A stretch of DNA of 17,914 nt from Bacteroidales bacterium UBA5433. GTDB taxonomy: Bacteria; Bacteroidota; Bacteroidia; Bacteroidales; UBA932. Positions 1-7,231 of the stretch are shown piece by piece. The notes beneath the pieces were generated by a model, which had not been told where the DNA came from, ran no database searches, and saw only the letters and a program-made list of their open reading frames with translations. A program made the translations under genes and the position numbers. Position 1 is the first letter of the stretch. Each line of letters begins with the position of its first letter. Location of the stretch: assembly GCA_002427525.1 (NCBI GenBank), contig DIRP01000002.1, positions 116,403 to 134,316 on the forward strand, read 5' to 3'.

Positions 1-7
1 GGTCGCT

Positions 8-129
8 GCACCAAAAGAACGGGGAACGCCTCCCGGTTGCTGCGCTACTGCTCCGCTGTCACTGCGCTGTCGCTCCGCAACCGGGCCCCTCCCTCCTCGG
101 GTGCGAGGTTCCCCTTTTGCTTTTGGTGC
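8..129. repeat. GC-rich long imperfect inverted repeat (hairpin)
   Basis: Three arm pairs nest in order: GCACCAAAAG (8-17) with CTTTTGGTGC (120-129); GGGGAAC (21-27) with GTTCCCC (108-114); CCCGGTTGC (32-40) with GCAACCGGG (77-85). This gives 26 perfectly paired positions broken by small internal loops. The apical part (41-76) is itself an imperfect two-fold repeat of about 20 bases built from TGCGCT and GCTCCGC words. It could be a dispersed palindromic repeat, the end of a mobile element, or a structured RNA; the sequence alone does not decide. The octamer CCGGTTGC of the inner stem reappears in the terminator hairpin at 398-415. Confidence 0.6.
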
Positions 130-160
130 CAGCTCCCTTGTTTTCGTGCGGTTCCCTTTT

Positions 161-180
161 TTCCGTTCAGTTCCGTTCAG
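161..180. repeat. 10-bp tandem duplication
   Basis: The decamer TTCCGTTCAG occurs twice back to back (161-170 and 171-180) with no mismatch. It lies between the two larger inverted-repeat elements. It may be a simple slippage product. Confidence 0.85.
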
Positions 181-191
181 TTGCATGCCAT

Positions 192-331
192 TTGGCGCGT
201 TTTGGGCACTCTAGATTCAATCAAGCGCGCCAATTTTTTTTGCCGCAGCGGTATCTCAATCTTAATCAGGTAATTGCGTTTTCTTCAGAAAATTTTGGCG
301 CACTTGATTGAATCCAGCATGCGCCAAAATT
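192..331. repeat. REPIN- or MITE-like inverted pair of palindromes
   Basis: Two related palindromes sit in inverted orientation. The left one (192-233) pairs 192-202 with 223-233 (11 bp including one G-T wobble, 20-base loop). The right one pairs 291-302 perfectly with 320-331 (12 bp, 17-base loop). The reverse complement of the right element matches the left one: both begin TTGGCGC, share ATTCAATCAAG near the end and finish with GCGCCAA. As a result 214-233 can also pair with 295-314 over 20 positions with one mismatch. An inverted pair of small palindromes is the layout of a REPIN; terminal repeats of a MITE are the alternative. No transposase is present in the window. Confidence 0.6.
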
Positions 332-393
332 GCTGCTGTGAAAGGAAAGTTGGTTGTGCAGCAACATCAGAACAAGGGATTGCCTCGGCTTTC

Positions 394-415
394 AAAACCG
401 GTTGCCTGCAACCGG
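394..415 (-). terminator. Probable intrinsic terminator of tamL
   Basis: Read on the minus strand, 41 bases after the tamL stop codon, CCGGTTGC is followed by a two-base spacer and GCAACCGG (8-bp perfect palindrome, 415 to 398), then TTTT (397-394). In practice the apical pairs would open to give a workable loop. The T-run is short, so termination may be only moderate. Confidence 0.55.
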
Positions 416-456
416 AAGCATTCCCGGTTCTGCATGTGATCCAGCAGGTACTATTG

Positions 457-2742
457 CTAGAAGGGGTAGCCTACGCCAAATTGAAGGGCGTAGTTGTTTT
501 GTTTGAGCCATTGGGAAGGCGGGTTCCAGGCTTGTTTGACAGGATCCCTTACAATCATTCCCAAATCCAGTCGCAGGATAACAAAATCCAGGTTGAGCCG
601 GATGCCTGCACCTACGTCCATGGCAATGCTCTTATAAAAGGTGTTGAAGCGGAAGACTCCGGCTTCAACGGCTTGCGGCTTTGGTAAATGCCATATATTA
701 CCGGCATCGGCAAACAGAGCGCCTTCCAGTTTCCAAAACAGAGGAAATCTGTATTCCAGATTCACTTCCAAACGTATATCCCCTGCCTGGTTGGGAATAG
801 TAAATGTTGAATCTACCGGCATAGAACCGGGACCTACCGTTCTGGCTTGCCAGGCACGCAGGCTGTTGGCTCCACCCGCGTAGAACATCTGTTCCAAAGG
901 GAGCGATGTCGCATTCCCATACGGAACGCCAATTCCGGCATACAAACGGGCGGCTAACTGGTGTTTCTCTCGTATGAAAGTAATTCCTGTATTTATATCT
1001 GTTTTAACGTACCGGGAATAGGCGATTCCCCCAATGGTGTGGCTCCCGGTGGTGTCTTGTGGCATATACGTGTTAAACAAGCTCAGGACATTTCCGGCAG
1101 ATTCTAAACCCAGCCGTACGTAATGCCAGGATCTCCTGTGTACGGGAGAATTATCACTCGTATAATAAAAAATGGAAGACAATCCCAAATCCAGGTGGTC
1201 TTTGTACGTGTCAATTAAAAACGGATCGTTAAGAGATTCCAAAAAACCCGGGCTCATATTGTGCAATTTGACGAGCTTTAACTTAACAGGGTTTATTGTA
1301 TAATGATAAGCATCTCCCATACTCCAGGTATATCCGAAAGACGCCGATGCAATATTTCTCAGGTATTCCGGACGTGACTGGTAACTGTAACTGGCAGACA
1401 CATCTGTTCTCGGCACCCTGTCTTTGAAGACCTTGTAACTTATCGGAAACAACATTTTTGGAAAAGACAGGGATAACGAAGCTCCCAATTCCGTAGAACG
1501 TATGGGATCGTGCAACTTAAACTGAAAATTGCCCATAAATCCAAGGGTAAGCCACTCGCCTCCCTTGAAAATATTTTTGTGGTAATAAGATAAAGCAGGA
1601 GAAACCCCAATCAATCCGTTGGAGTTGCTGGAAGCTTCCAGGTTCAGTTTATATCCTTGTGAATTTCCGGGACTAAGCCGAATGGTACAGTCCACCAACG
1701 CGGTATCAACCGGCATGGACTCCGGCAGCTCGTTTGCAGGCACTTCATCAAACAGGAATGTAACACTGTTTAACAGGCGTATGTTGGAAAACCTGTTGTA
1801 CGTTGTTTTCACCTTGGATTCATCGTACAAATCGCCTTCCCGCAGGTAACTTATGTTGCGGATAACACGTTTCCTGAGGTTACTCTTCCCTTCGTAATGA
1901 TACGTAAGCCCCTCTTCTCTATGTATTTCCATGGAAGACAGGTACGTGGAATCCATAACTGCCCGTATGGGATCGTAGCCCGGAAAAATATGTATGTTTC
2001 TTATGCGGTAGACTTTTTGGGTATCTTTTCCGGGTAAATGTACTTCCAATGTCGCTTTATTGGAACGTGTCAACGTATCTGCTACAAAAGCAATATGGGT
2101 GCGGTTGAAATTGTAATATCCGTTATTTCGCATTACAGAAGTAATACGTGTAGCTTCTTCTTCCAGTAGAGAGGACGCCAGACGGCTCCCCGGAACAACC
2201 AGGGACTGATGTTGCGTTGCATGGTACAGGGTTACCAGAGAAGGATTTGCCGGAGCCAGAAAAACAGAGTCAACAGTATACGTTTTTCCCGGAGTTACCT
2301 TGTAGTGTACGGTTGCTTTTTTGTTTCTGTAAGCAACACTATCTGTGATGGTATTTGAATAATACCCCAGTGTTGTCAAATAATTATCTATGTTCTGCTT
2401 GCTGTATTCAATAAGAACGGGATCAAAAATCACCGGAGGCTCTCCCATTTTACGTAGGAATCGGCTTAGTCCGTTGTCTGTGTTGGGACTCATGCTGTAC
2501 AAATTCAGGAAAGCTTTCCAACCAAAGATGATTGTTGTATTTGGTTTTTGCCTTAAGTAAGGTTCCAGCACAGACGGTGAAACATCTTTTCTCTCTTTCT
2601 CTTTCTCTTTCTCGACATGTACGACATTTTTGCGCAGCAAGTGTTTTCCTTGTGGCACATAACGCGTGGCCGCACAACCGGAGAACAACAGAACCAATAG
2701 GATAACAAGCGGTATCCAAAGCAAAATAAAGTTTCTGCGCAT
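457..2742 (-). CDS. tamL: TamL-like outer-membrane assembly lipoprotein (Omp85/BamA-TamA superfamily)
   Basis: This 761-residue protein starts MRRNFILLW. A hydrophobic stretch (about 5-22) leads to FSGC, a lipobox-like site with Cys23 as the probable lipidated residue. The N-terminal half resembles POTRA-type periplasmic modules. The C-terminal half is a 16-strand-type Omp85 barrel, with the conserved GGANSLRAW segment (about 623-631, equivalent to the VRGF/Y motif) and a terminal Phe as expected for a Bam-inserted barrel. Family knowledge: in Bacteroidota, TamL replaces TamA and partners TamB in outer-membrane biogenesis; no tamB is in the window. An in-frame ATG nine codons upstream (2769) is possible, but the chosen start gives a normal signal peptide. 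A BamA-like role in general surface-protein assembly cannot be excluded. The gene is divergent from the decarboxylase gene. Confidence 0.8.
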   Translation of the reverse strand: MRRNFILLWIPLVILLVLLFSGCAATRYVPQGKHLLRKNVVHVEKEKEKERKDVSPSVLEPYLRQKPNTTIIFGWKAFLNLYSMSPNTDNGLSRFLRKMGEPPVIFDPVLIEYSKQNIDNYLTTLGYYSNTITDSVAYRNKKATVHYKVTPGKTYTVDSVFLAPANPSLVTLYHATQHQSLVVPGSRLASSLLEEEATRITSVMRNNGYYNFNRTHIAFVADTLTRSNKATLEVHLPGKDTQKVYRIRNIHIFPGYDPIRAVMDSTYLSSMEIHREEGLTYHYEGKSNLRKRVIRNISYLREGDLYDESKVKTTYNRFSNIRLLNSVTFLFDEVPANELPESMPVDTALVDCTIRLSPGNSQGYKLNLEASSNSNGLIGVSPALSYYHKNIFKGGEWLTLGFMGNFQFKLHDPIRSTELGASLSLSFPKMLFPISYKVFKDRVPRTDVSASYSYQSRPEYLRNIASASFGYTWSMGDAYHYTINPVKLKLVKLHNMSPGFLESLNDPFLIDTYKDHLDLGLSSIFYYTSDNSPVHRRSWHYVRLGLESAGNVLSLFNTYMPQDTTGSHTIGGIAYSRYVKTDINTGITFIREKHQLAARLYAGIGVPYGNATSLPLEQMFYAGGANSLRAWQARTVGPGSMPVDSTFTIPNQAGDIRLEVNLEYRFPLFWKLEGALFADAGNIWHLPKPQAVEAGVFRFNTFYKSIAMDVGAGIRLNLDFVILRLDLGMIVRDPVKQAWNPPSQWLKQNNYALQFGVGYPF
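2596..2613 (-). repeat. In-frame hexanucleotide repeat in tamL
   Basis: Three exact GAGAAA units (coding strand) encode the alternating Glu-Lys run at residues 44-49, about 20 residues after the predicted lipidated Cys23. Because the unit is six bases long, gain or loss of a unit would lengthen or shorten the linker by two residues without a frameshift. Confidence 0.85.
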
Positions 2743-2745
2743 GGT

Positions 2746-2754
2746 GCAAATGTA
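2746..2754 (-). promoter_or_regulatory. Candidate tamL promoter (-7 box TACATTTG)
   Basis: On the minus strand TACATTTGC fits the Bacteroidota -7 consensus TAnnTTTG. A GTTG lies about 22 bases upstream (2780-2777), near the expected -33 position. The box ends only four bases before the chosen ATG at 2742, so transcription would start at or beside the start codon. That means either a leaderless mRNA or that this match is fortuitous. Confidence 0.35.
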
Positions 2755-2795
2755 AAAAAAAAGGCCCAAACATGAACAACAAATGATTATTCGTT

Positions 2796-2804
2796 TATAT
2801 TTGC
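2796..2804 (+). promoter_or_regulatory. Candidate decarboxylase promoter (-7 box TATATTTG)
   Basis: TATATTTGC matches the Bacteroidota -7 consensus exactly and would give a leader of roughly 50 bases before the ATG at 2863. No clear TTTG -33 element is visible 19-22 bases upstream, so the promoter may be weak or activator-dependent. Confidence 0.45.
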
Positions 2805-2862
2805 AATCTGATTGACTTACATTGGTGTATTTTTAATAAAGTAACTCACTTACATTACAGTA

Positions 2863-4251
2863 ATGAAGAACAAGTATATTGATCTGATTCAACAAAGTTT
2901 TGATTTTCCGCAAGAAGAATTTACCGTAAAAGACGGCGAACTGGTGTTTAACAACATTCCGGTAATGGACCTGATTCATCAGTACGGTACTCCCCTAAAA
3001 TTCTATTACCTGCCTAAAATTAGCAGGCAGATACAGAAGTGTAAAAGGTGGTTTAATGTTGCTATGGCTAAAGTCGATTACGAAGGTGAATACCACTACA
3101 GCTATTGTACCAAATCTTCACACTTCTCTTTTATACTGGAGGAAGCACTAAAGAATGACATCCACATTGAAACATCCTCGGCTTTTGATATCAACCTTAT
3201 TGAATCACTTTATGAAGAGAAGGTAGTTGATAAAGATCTTTATGTCATTTGCAACGGATATAAAAAACAACAATATATAGACAACATTGCAGGGCTGATA
3301 AATTCAGGATGGGAAAACACCATTTCTATTCTGGACAATATGCCGGAAATTGAAGCGCTCGACAAAGCCGTCAACAATACTTGTAAGATTGGTATTCGCA
3401 TTGCTGCCGAAGAAGAACCTAAATTTGAATTTTACACCAGCCGCCTGGGAATCCGTTACAGCGACGTTGTCCCCTACTACCACAAATACATAAAGCGAAA
3501 TTCCAAGTTTAAGCTGAAAATGCTGCATTTTTTTATAAACACAGGCATTCAGGACAACGCCTATTACTGGAATGAATTGTCCAAATGTGTGAACGTATAT
3601 TGCGACCTTAAAAACTTCTGTCCCGATTTGGATTCCTTGAACCTTGGAGGAGGCTTTCCCATACGTAACTCCCTGTCATTTGATTACGACTATGAATACA
3701 TGACAGAGGAGATCATTGCCCAGATTAAAAGCATCTGCAACAGCCGCGGAATCAAAGAACCGGACATTTTTACGGAATTTGGCTCGTTTACGGTTGGTGA
3801 AAGCGGAGTGAACATATACCAGGTATTGGGCGAGAAACAACAAAACGACCGGGAAAGATGGTATATGATTGACTCTTCGTTCATGACTACCCTGCCGGAT
3901 ACCTGGGGCATCAAACGCCGTTTTATACTGCTTCCCATCAATAAGTGGGATGAACCTTACCAGCGTGTCTTCCTTGGCGGCCTTACCTGCGATTCGCAGG
4001 ATTACTACAATGCCGAGGCTCACGCCAATGCAGTTTTTCTCCCGAAGAACGAGAACGAAGAGCCGCTTTACATCGGCTTTTTCAACACCGGTGCCTACCA
4101 GGAATCCATATCGGGCTTTGGCGGGGTGCAGCACTGTCTGATGCCTGCACCAAAAATGGTGATTATTGGAGAGGAAAACGGAGAGTATTATACCAAACTG
4201 TTTTCCAAAGAACAAACGTACAAATCCATGTTAAAAGTTTTGGGTTACTGA
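2863..4251 (+). CDS. Fold-type III PLP-dependent decarboxylase, probably arginine decarboxylase
   Basis: This 462-residue protein has the alanine-racemase-like fold of the ornithine/diaminopimelate/arginine decarboxylase group. Visible landmarks are Lys84 in YCTKSSH (Schiff-base lysine for PLP), LGGGFP at 261-266 (phosphate-binding loop), TEFGSF at 304-309 (in place of the usual EPGR-type segment), and LTCDSQD at 374-380 with the catalytic-type Cys376-Asp377 contributed across the dimer. It resembles the roughly 460-residue proteins annotated as arginine decarboxylase in Flavobacteriia, which would make agmatine for polyamine synthesis. That substrate is inferred from family resemblance; related enzymes use other basic amino acids or carboxynorspermidine. 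The ATG at 2863 follows the divergent promoter region, and the next gene begins 13 bases after the stop, so the two are probably cotranscribed. Confidence 0.75.
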   Translation: MKNKYIDLIQQSFDFPQEEFTVKDGELVFNNIPVMDLIHQYGTPLKFYYLPKISRQIQKCKRWFNVAMAKVDYEGEYHYSYCTKSSHFSFILEEALKNDIHIETSSAFDINLIESLYEEKVVDKDLYVICNGYKKQQYIDNIAGLINSGWENTISILDNMPEIEALDKAVNNTCKIGIRIAAEEEPKFEFYTSRLGIRYSDVVPYYHKYIKRNSKFKLKMLHFFINTGIQDNAYYWNELSKCVNVYCDLKNFCPDLDSLNLGGGFPIRNSLSFDYDYEYMTEEIIAQIKSICNSRGIKEPDIFTEFGSFTVGESGVNIYQVLGEKQQNDRERWYMIDSSFMTTLPDTWGIKRRFILLPINKWDEPYQRVFLGGLTCDSQDYYNAEAHANAVFLPKNENEEPLYIGFFNTGAYQESISGFGGVQHCLMPAPKMVIIGEENGEYYTKLFSKEQTYKSMLKVLGY

Positions 4252-4264
4252 TTTCTTAGGGCGC

Positions 4265-5035
4265 ATGGCTGGAAATAAAGAAATACAATACGTAAGGGAG
4301 TTGGGGCAAAAGAAATTTCGCCGCGAAAGACAGGAATTCATTATAGAAGGAAAGAAAATGATAACGGAGCTGCTTCTGGGAAACAGCCCGTTCCCCTTGC
4401 GTGAACTTTACGTACAGGAAGACTTGTTTGACGTATCATTTTTTGATATTCCCTTTCCGCATACGACTAAAAAGGTAACACAAGTACAAATGAAAAAGAT
4501 GTCCTGCCAGTCTACTCCGGCAGGTGTTCTGGCCGTTGTGGGTATACCTTCCGTACGTGCAGCTGTTCCCACAAAAGGAAATCTTTACCTGGCACTGGAC
4601 GGCATACAGGATCCCGGAAATTTTGGCACCCTGTTGCGCATTGCAGACTGGTTCAATATAACGGCCATTTATGCTTCGCCCGATTGTGTAGAGTTGTATA
4701 ACCCAAAAACAGTACAAGCAACCATGGGGGCCATCCTGCGTGTTCCCGTTTATTACACCCCCTTAACAGGATTGTTGCAGAACAGCTGCGTTCCTGTGAC
4801 CGGTGCTGTCTTGCAAGGAGGTAAAGACATCAACACCCTGGAATTACCGGAAGACGGCATCATTGTATTAGGAAATGAATCGCAGGGCATAAACAAAGAA
4901 TTGCTGGAATACCTGCAAACCCGCCTGTACATACCATCTTACCGCCATGGATCTGAATCGTTGAACGTAGCTACCGCTGCTGCCATAATTTGCGCAGCTT
5001 TCCGAAGAAACCTTCCGCCCACGCCCAGGATATAA
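4265..5035 (+). CDS. SpoU/TrmH-family RNA 2'-O-methyltransferase
   Basis: This 256-residue protein has an N-terminal substrate-binding domain (about 1-95) and a C-terminal SPOUT knot domain (about 105-250). The three SpoU motifs are present: DPGNFGTLLR at 116-125 with Asn119 and Arg125, LGNESQGI at 202-209, and ESLNVATAAA at 231-240. Such enzymes methylate a ribose 2'-OH in rRNA or tRNA using S-adenosylmethionine; the target nucleotide cannot be read from the sequence. It follows the decarboxylase gene by 13 bases. Its last 21 codons (including part of motif 3 and the knot helix) overlap the 3' end of the opposite-strand flippase gene by 65 bp. It is distinct from the RlmB-like paralogue at 6491-7231. 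Confidence 0.88.
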   Translation: MAGNKEIQYVRELGQKKFRRERQEFIIEGKKMITELLLGNSPFPLRELYVQEDLFDVSFFDIPFPHTTKKVTQVQMKKMSCQSTPAGVLAVVGIPSVRAAVPTKGNLYLALDGIQDPGNFGTLLRIADWFNITAIYASPDCVELYNPKTVQATMGAILRVPVYYTPLTGLLQNSCVPVTGAVLQGGKDINTLELPEDGIIVLGNESQGINKELLEYLQTRLYIPSYRHGSESLNVATAAAIICAAFRRNLPPTPRI

Positions 5036-6494
5036 GATACAACAGTAAAATTCCTGTATTTACAATCAATTTCGGCACCAGGGGCAAGTGAGCAAACAAC
5101 AGAGAAAAAACATAAAGGCTTATTCCTGCAACTATATACAGGGTGTTACGTTGCCAACGGTAAGGTATCGGATAATGTTTACGGCCCATTAACGCACAAA
5201 TCACGACCATCACCAGGTAGCTTGCCAAATGTCCCCAGGCAGCAGCCATATACCCGTAACGGGGCATAAACAGCACATTAACCAGCAAGGTAACTGCCAG
5301 ACCGGCTGTAGTAATCAGAACGGCATAGCTTGTTTTTTCAGACAGTTTAAACCAAATGCTTATATTAAAGTATATACCCAGTAAGACATAGGCCAGAGCC
5401 ATAATGGGAACAACTACAATACCTTCCCGGTAATTAGCTCCCAGAATAAGCCCAAACAAGTCCATATACAACAAAATGAACAGGTAAACGAGCATGCAGA
5501 ATCCGGTAAAAATTTCCAGTACCCTGGCGTACGTTTCCGGTGCGTTTTTATTGCCGGATTCTCCAAAAAAGAAGGGCTCTGCTGCATAACGGAACATTTG
5601 AATAAAAAGATTGATAAGAACCGCCAGTTTTATGCCTGCCTGGTAGATACCCATTTGTGCCCTCCACGAAACATCTTCAGGAATCAGAAAACGGAACAGT
5701 AACCTGTCACTGAAGTCATTTAAGATACCCGGAAGGCCTGCCACCATCAGCGGTAACGAGTAAAGCATAAGCTTACCCCACAATTTACGATCAAAGGCAA
5801 AGCTGCTCTTTTTTAGCAAATCAGGAAGAAAGAGCACCAAGGCAACTATACAGGAAAGGAAAATAGAAAACAATACGTAATTGTAATCCGGTACAGCCGG
5901 GATAAACCGTCCAATCAGCGCTTGTGGGTTTGCTGAAAGAAAACGCGGAACCCACAGGAAAAAGAGCAGGTTCATTCCCAATTCGCAGCAAATCTTGATG
6001 GTTTTGAATAGGGCAAACTTGATGGCTTTATGTTCAAAACGCAACCGGGCAAATAAAATGGCCGTTATGCTGTCAAGAAAAAGTATGCCGGCAACGTACG
6101 TAATGGATTGCGGACTATTGGCATAACCCAGCATTCCTGCAATAGGTTGCTTCAGGAGCACCACAACGACAAAAAACAATCCGGCAACCAGGGTAACGGT
6201 AGTCAGGGCTGTTGAAAACACCTTTCCGGCACCTTTTCCGTCGTGCTTCTGTTGTGCCAGGGAGGCAAAGCGGAAACAGCCAGTCTCAAGGCCCATTACA
6301 AGAATAACCTGTAAAACAGCAATATAGGCCATGAATTCGGCAACTACACCATAAGCGGCCTGATCTGTCAGCACACGGGTATAGAGGGGTACCAGCAGAA
6401 AATTCAACACCCTGGCCAGGATGGTACTCGTGCCGTAGATAACTGTTTCTCCGGCTAATTTCTTTAAAGCAGAATTTTTAACACCTGCATTCAT
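4971..6494 (-). CDS. Polysaccharide/oligosaccharide flippase (Wzx-like, MOP superfamily)
   Basis: This 507-residue polytopic membrane protein carries about 12-14 hydrophobic segments from residue 20 onward. The N-terminus (GETVIYGTSTILARVLNFLL, then LYTRVL) is typical of the polysaccharide-synthesis branch of the MOP/MATE superfamily, which flips lipid-linked glycans across the inner membrane. No glycosyltransferase or other surface-glycan gene is nearby, so the cargo is unknown. The start codon overlaps the rlmB stop in an ATGA arrangement (6491-6494), implying translational coupling. It is the last gene of the long minus-strand array, and its 3' end runs 65 bp into the convergent methyltransferase gene. 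A MurJ-like lipid II flippase is less likely on this sequence, but not excluded. Confidence 0.82.
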   Translation of the reverse strand: MNAGVKNSALKKLAGETVIYGTSTILARVLNFLLVPLYTRVLTDQAAYGVVAEFMAYIAVLQVILVMGLETGCFRFASLAQQKHDGKGAGKVFSTALTTVTLVAGLFFVVVVLLKQPIAGMLGYANSPQSITYVAGILFLDSITAILFARLRFEHKAIKFALFKTIKICCELGMNLLFFLWVPRFLSANPQALIGRFIPAVPDYNYVLFSIFLSCIVALVLFLPDLLKKSSFAFDRKLWGKLMLYSLPLMVAGLPGILNDFSDRLLFRFLIPEDVSWRAQMGIYQAGIKLAVLINLFIQMFRYAAEPFFFGESGNKNAPETYARVLEIFTGFCMLVYLFILLYMDLFGLILGANYREGIVVVPIMALAYVLLGIYFNISIWFKLSEKTSYAVLITTAGLAVTLLVNVLFMPRYGYMAAAWGHLASYLVMVVICALMGRKHYPIPYRWQRNTLYIVAGISLYVFSLLFAHLPLVPKLIVNTGILLLYLISWAWAEGFFGKLRKLWQQR

Positions 6495-7231
6495 AACATA
6501 AGTCGTTGTCTTACAATCTCAAAAAGTACCACAGCTGTTGCTGCCGATACATTCAGGGAGCCAATTTCTCCCAGCTGGGGAATAGCTGCCAACGCATCGC
6601 ATATTCCTGCAATGCCACGGGAAATGCCTGCTCCTTCTGCCCCCATGACCAAGGCTGTCGGTCTTTTAAAATTGGTCCGGTAAATGGTGTCTTCTCCTTT
6701 GGCATCTGTCCCTATGACCGTGTAGCCTGATTCCTTTAAAAAATAAACAGCAGTTCTCAGGTTGGGGACCCGGCAGGTTGGAATACGCAACAAGGCTCCT
6801 GCCGAGGTTCTGATGGCATCTTCATTCACTGCAGCGCCTCCTTTGGCCGGGAGAATCAAAGCTCCCACCCCGGCGCATTCCGCAGTACGGGCAATGGCGC
6901 CAAAATTGCGCACATCACTAACACCGTCCAGCAGTAAGACCAGCGGCCATTCAGTCGTTTTTCCGGCTGTTTCCACAGCTTCTTCCAGTGTCACATAATC
7001 TAATCCCGGATATTGTGCTGCCACTCCCTGGTGGTTTCCTCCGGCAGCAAGCTTGTTCAACTTTTCTACTGGTACGAATTGTACCGGGATTTCGTATTCC
7101 CGTGCCAATTGCAGAATTTGTGCAGCAACCGGGCTGTCGTGTCCTTTTCTTAAAAAAACCCGTTCCGGTTTTTTATTGCCCAGTAAGGCCTCTCTTACCG
7201 GATGAAATCCAAATATTTTTTTCTCATTCAT
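6491..7231 (-). CDS. rlmB: RlmB-like 23S rRNA 2'-O-methyltransferase
   Basis: This 246-residue protein starts MNEKKIFGFHPVREAL, the classic opening of the RlmB/TrmH group-3 family. That opening, rather than the ATG at 7255, decides the start. Residues 5-75 form the L30e-like substrate-binding domain, with GNHQGVAA at 65-72. The SPOUT domain follows with NFGAIAR at 109-115, VMGAEGAGI at 195-203 and GSLNVSAATA at 224-233. RlmB methylates G2251 (E. coli numbering) in the peptidyl-transferase P loop of 23S rRNA. Its start overlaps the end of the ABC-F gene by 8 bp and its stop overlaps the flippase start by 4 bp, so it sits in a translationally coupled string. Exact target specificity is inferred from the family. 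Confidence 0.88.
   Translation of the reverse strand: MNEKKIFGFHPVREALLGNKKPERVFLRKGHDSPVAAQILQLAREYEIPVQFVPVEKLNKLAAGGNHQGVAAQYPGLDYVTLEEAVETAGKTTEWPLVLLLDGVSDVRNFGAIARTAECAGVGALILPAKGGAAVNEDAIRTSAGALLRIPTCRVPNLRTAVYFLKESGYTVIGTDAKGEDTIYRTNFKRPTALVMGAEGAGISRGIAGICDALAAIPQLGEIGSLNVSAATAVVLFEIVRQRLML

Larger units (their letters stand above)
1..456. other. Repeat-rich non-coding region downstream of tamL
   Basis: This 456-base stretch carries no convincing gene. Open frames of 60-140 codons cross it, but they have no recognisable domain, run through inverted repeats, and the longest (274-687) is mostly antisense to the tamL 3' end. The DNA holds, in order, a GC-rich long hairpin (8-129), a 10-bp tandem duplication (161-180), an inverted pair of palindromes (192-331) and the likely tamL terminator (394-415). 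Base composition changes sharply: roughly 30-105 is far richer in G and C than the rest of the window, while 230-300 is AT-rich. The left boundary is cut by the window edge, so the neighbouring gene is unknown. Confidence 0.7.

Noticed and set aside
1..456. Retron, CRISPR, tRNA or small structured RNA in the repeat-rich left end
   Set aside because: There is no regularly spaced direct repeat, no cloverleaf with CCA-type arms, and no reverse transcriptase gene within the window. The hairpins alone do not justify any of these names.
37..687. Open frames of 78, 64 and 137 codons across the left repeat region
   Set aside because: They run through inverted repeats, have no domain-like pattern, and the longest is largely antisense to the tamL 3' end.
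2815..2856. Nine-base direct repeat ACTTACATT at 2815-2823 and 2848-2856 in the divergent promoter region
   Set aside because: It could be an operator pair (33-base spacing), but one short AT-rich repeat in a small intergenic region is weak evidence and no regulator is nearby.
3676..4215. 179-codon open frame antisense to the decarboxylase gene
   Set aside because: The decarboxylase frame shows clear family motifs throughout, and the antisense product has no recognisable pattern.
4265..7231. Recent tandem duplication of a methyltransferase gene
   Set aside because: The two proteins differ in N-terminal domain, length and motif residues, so they are old paralogues.
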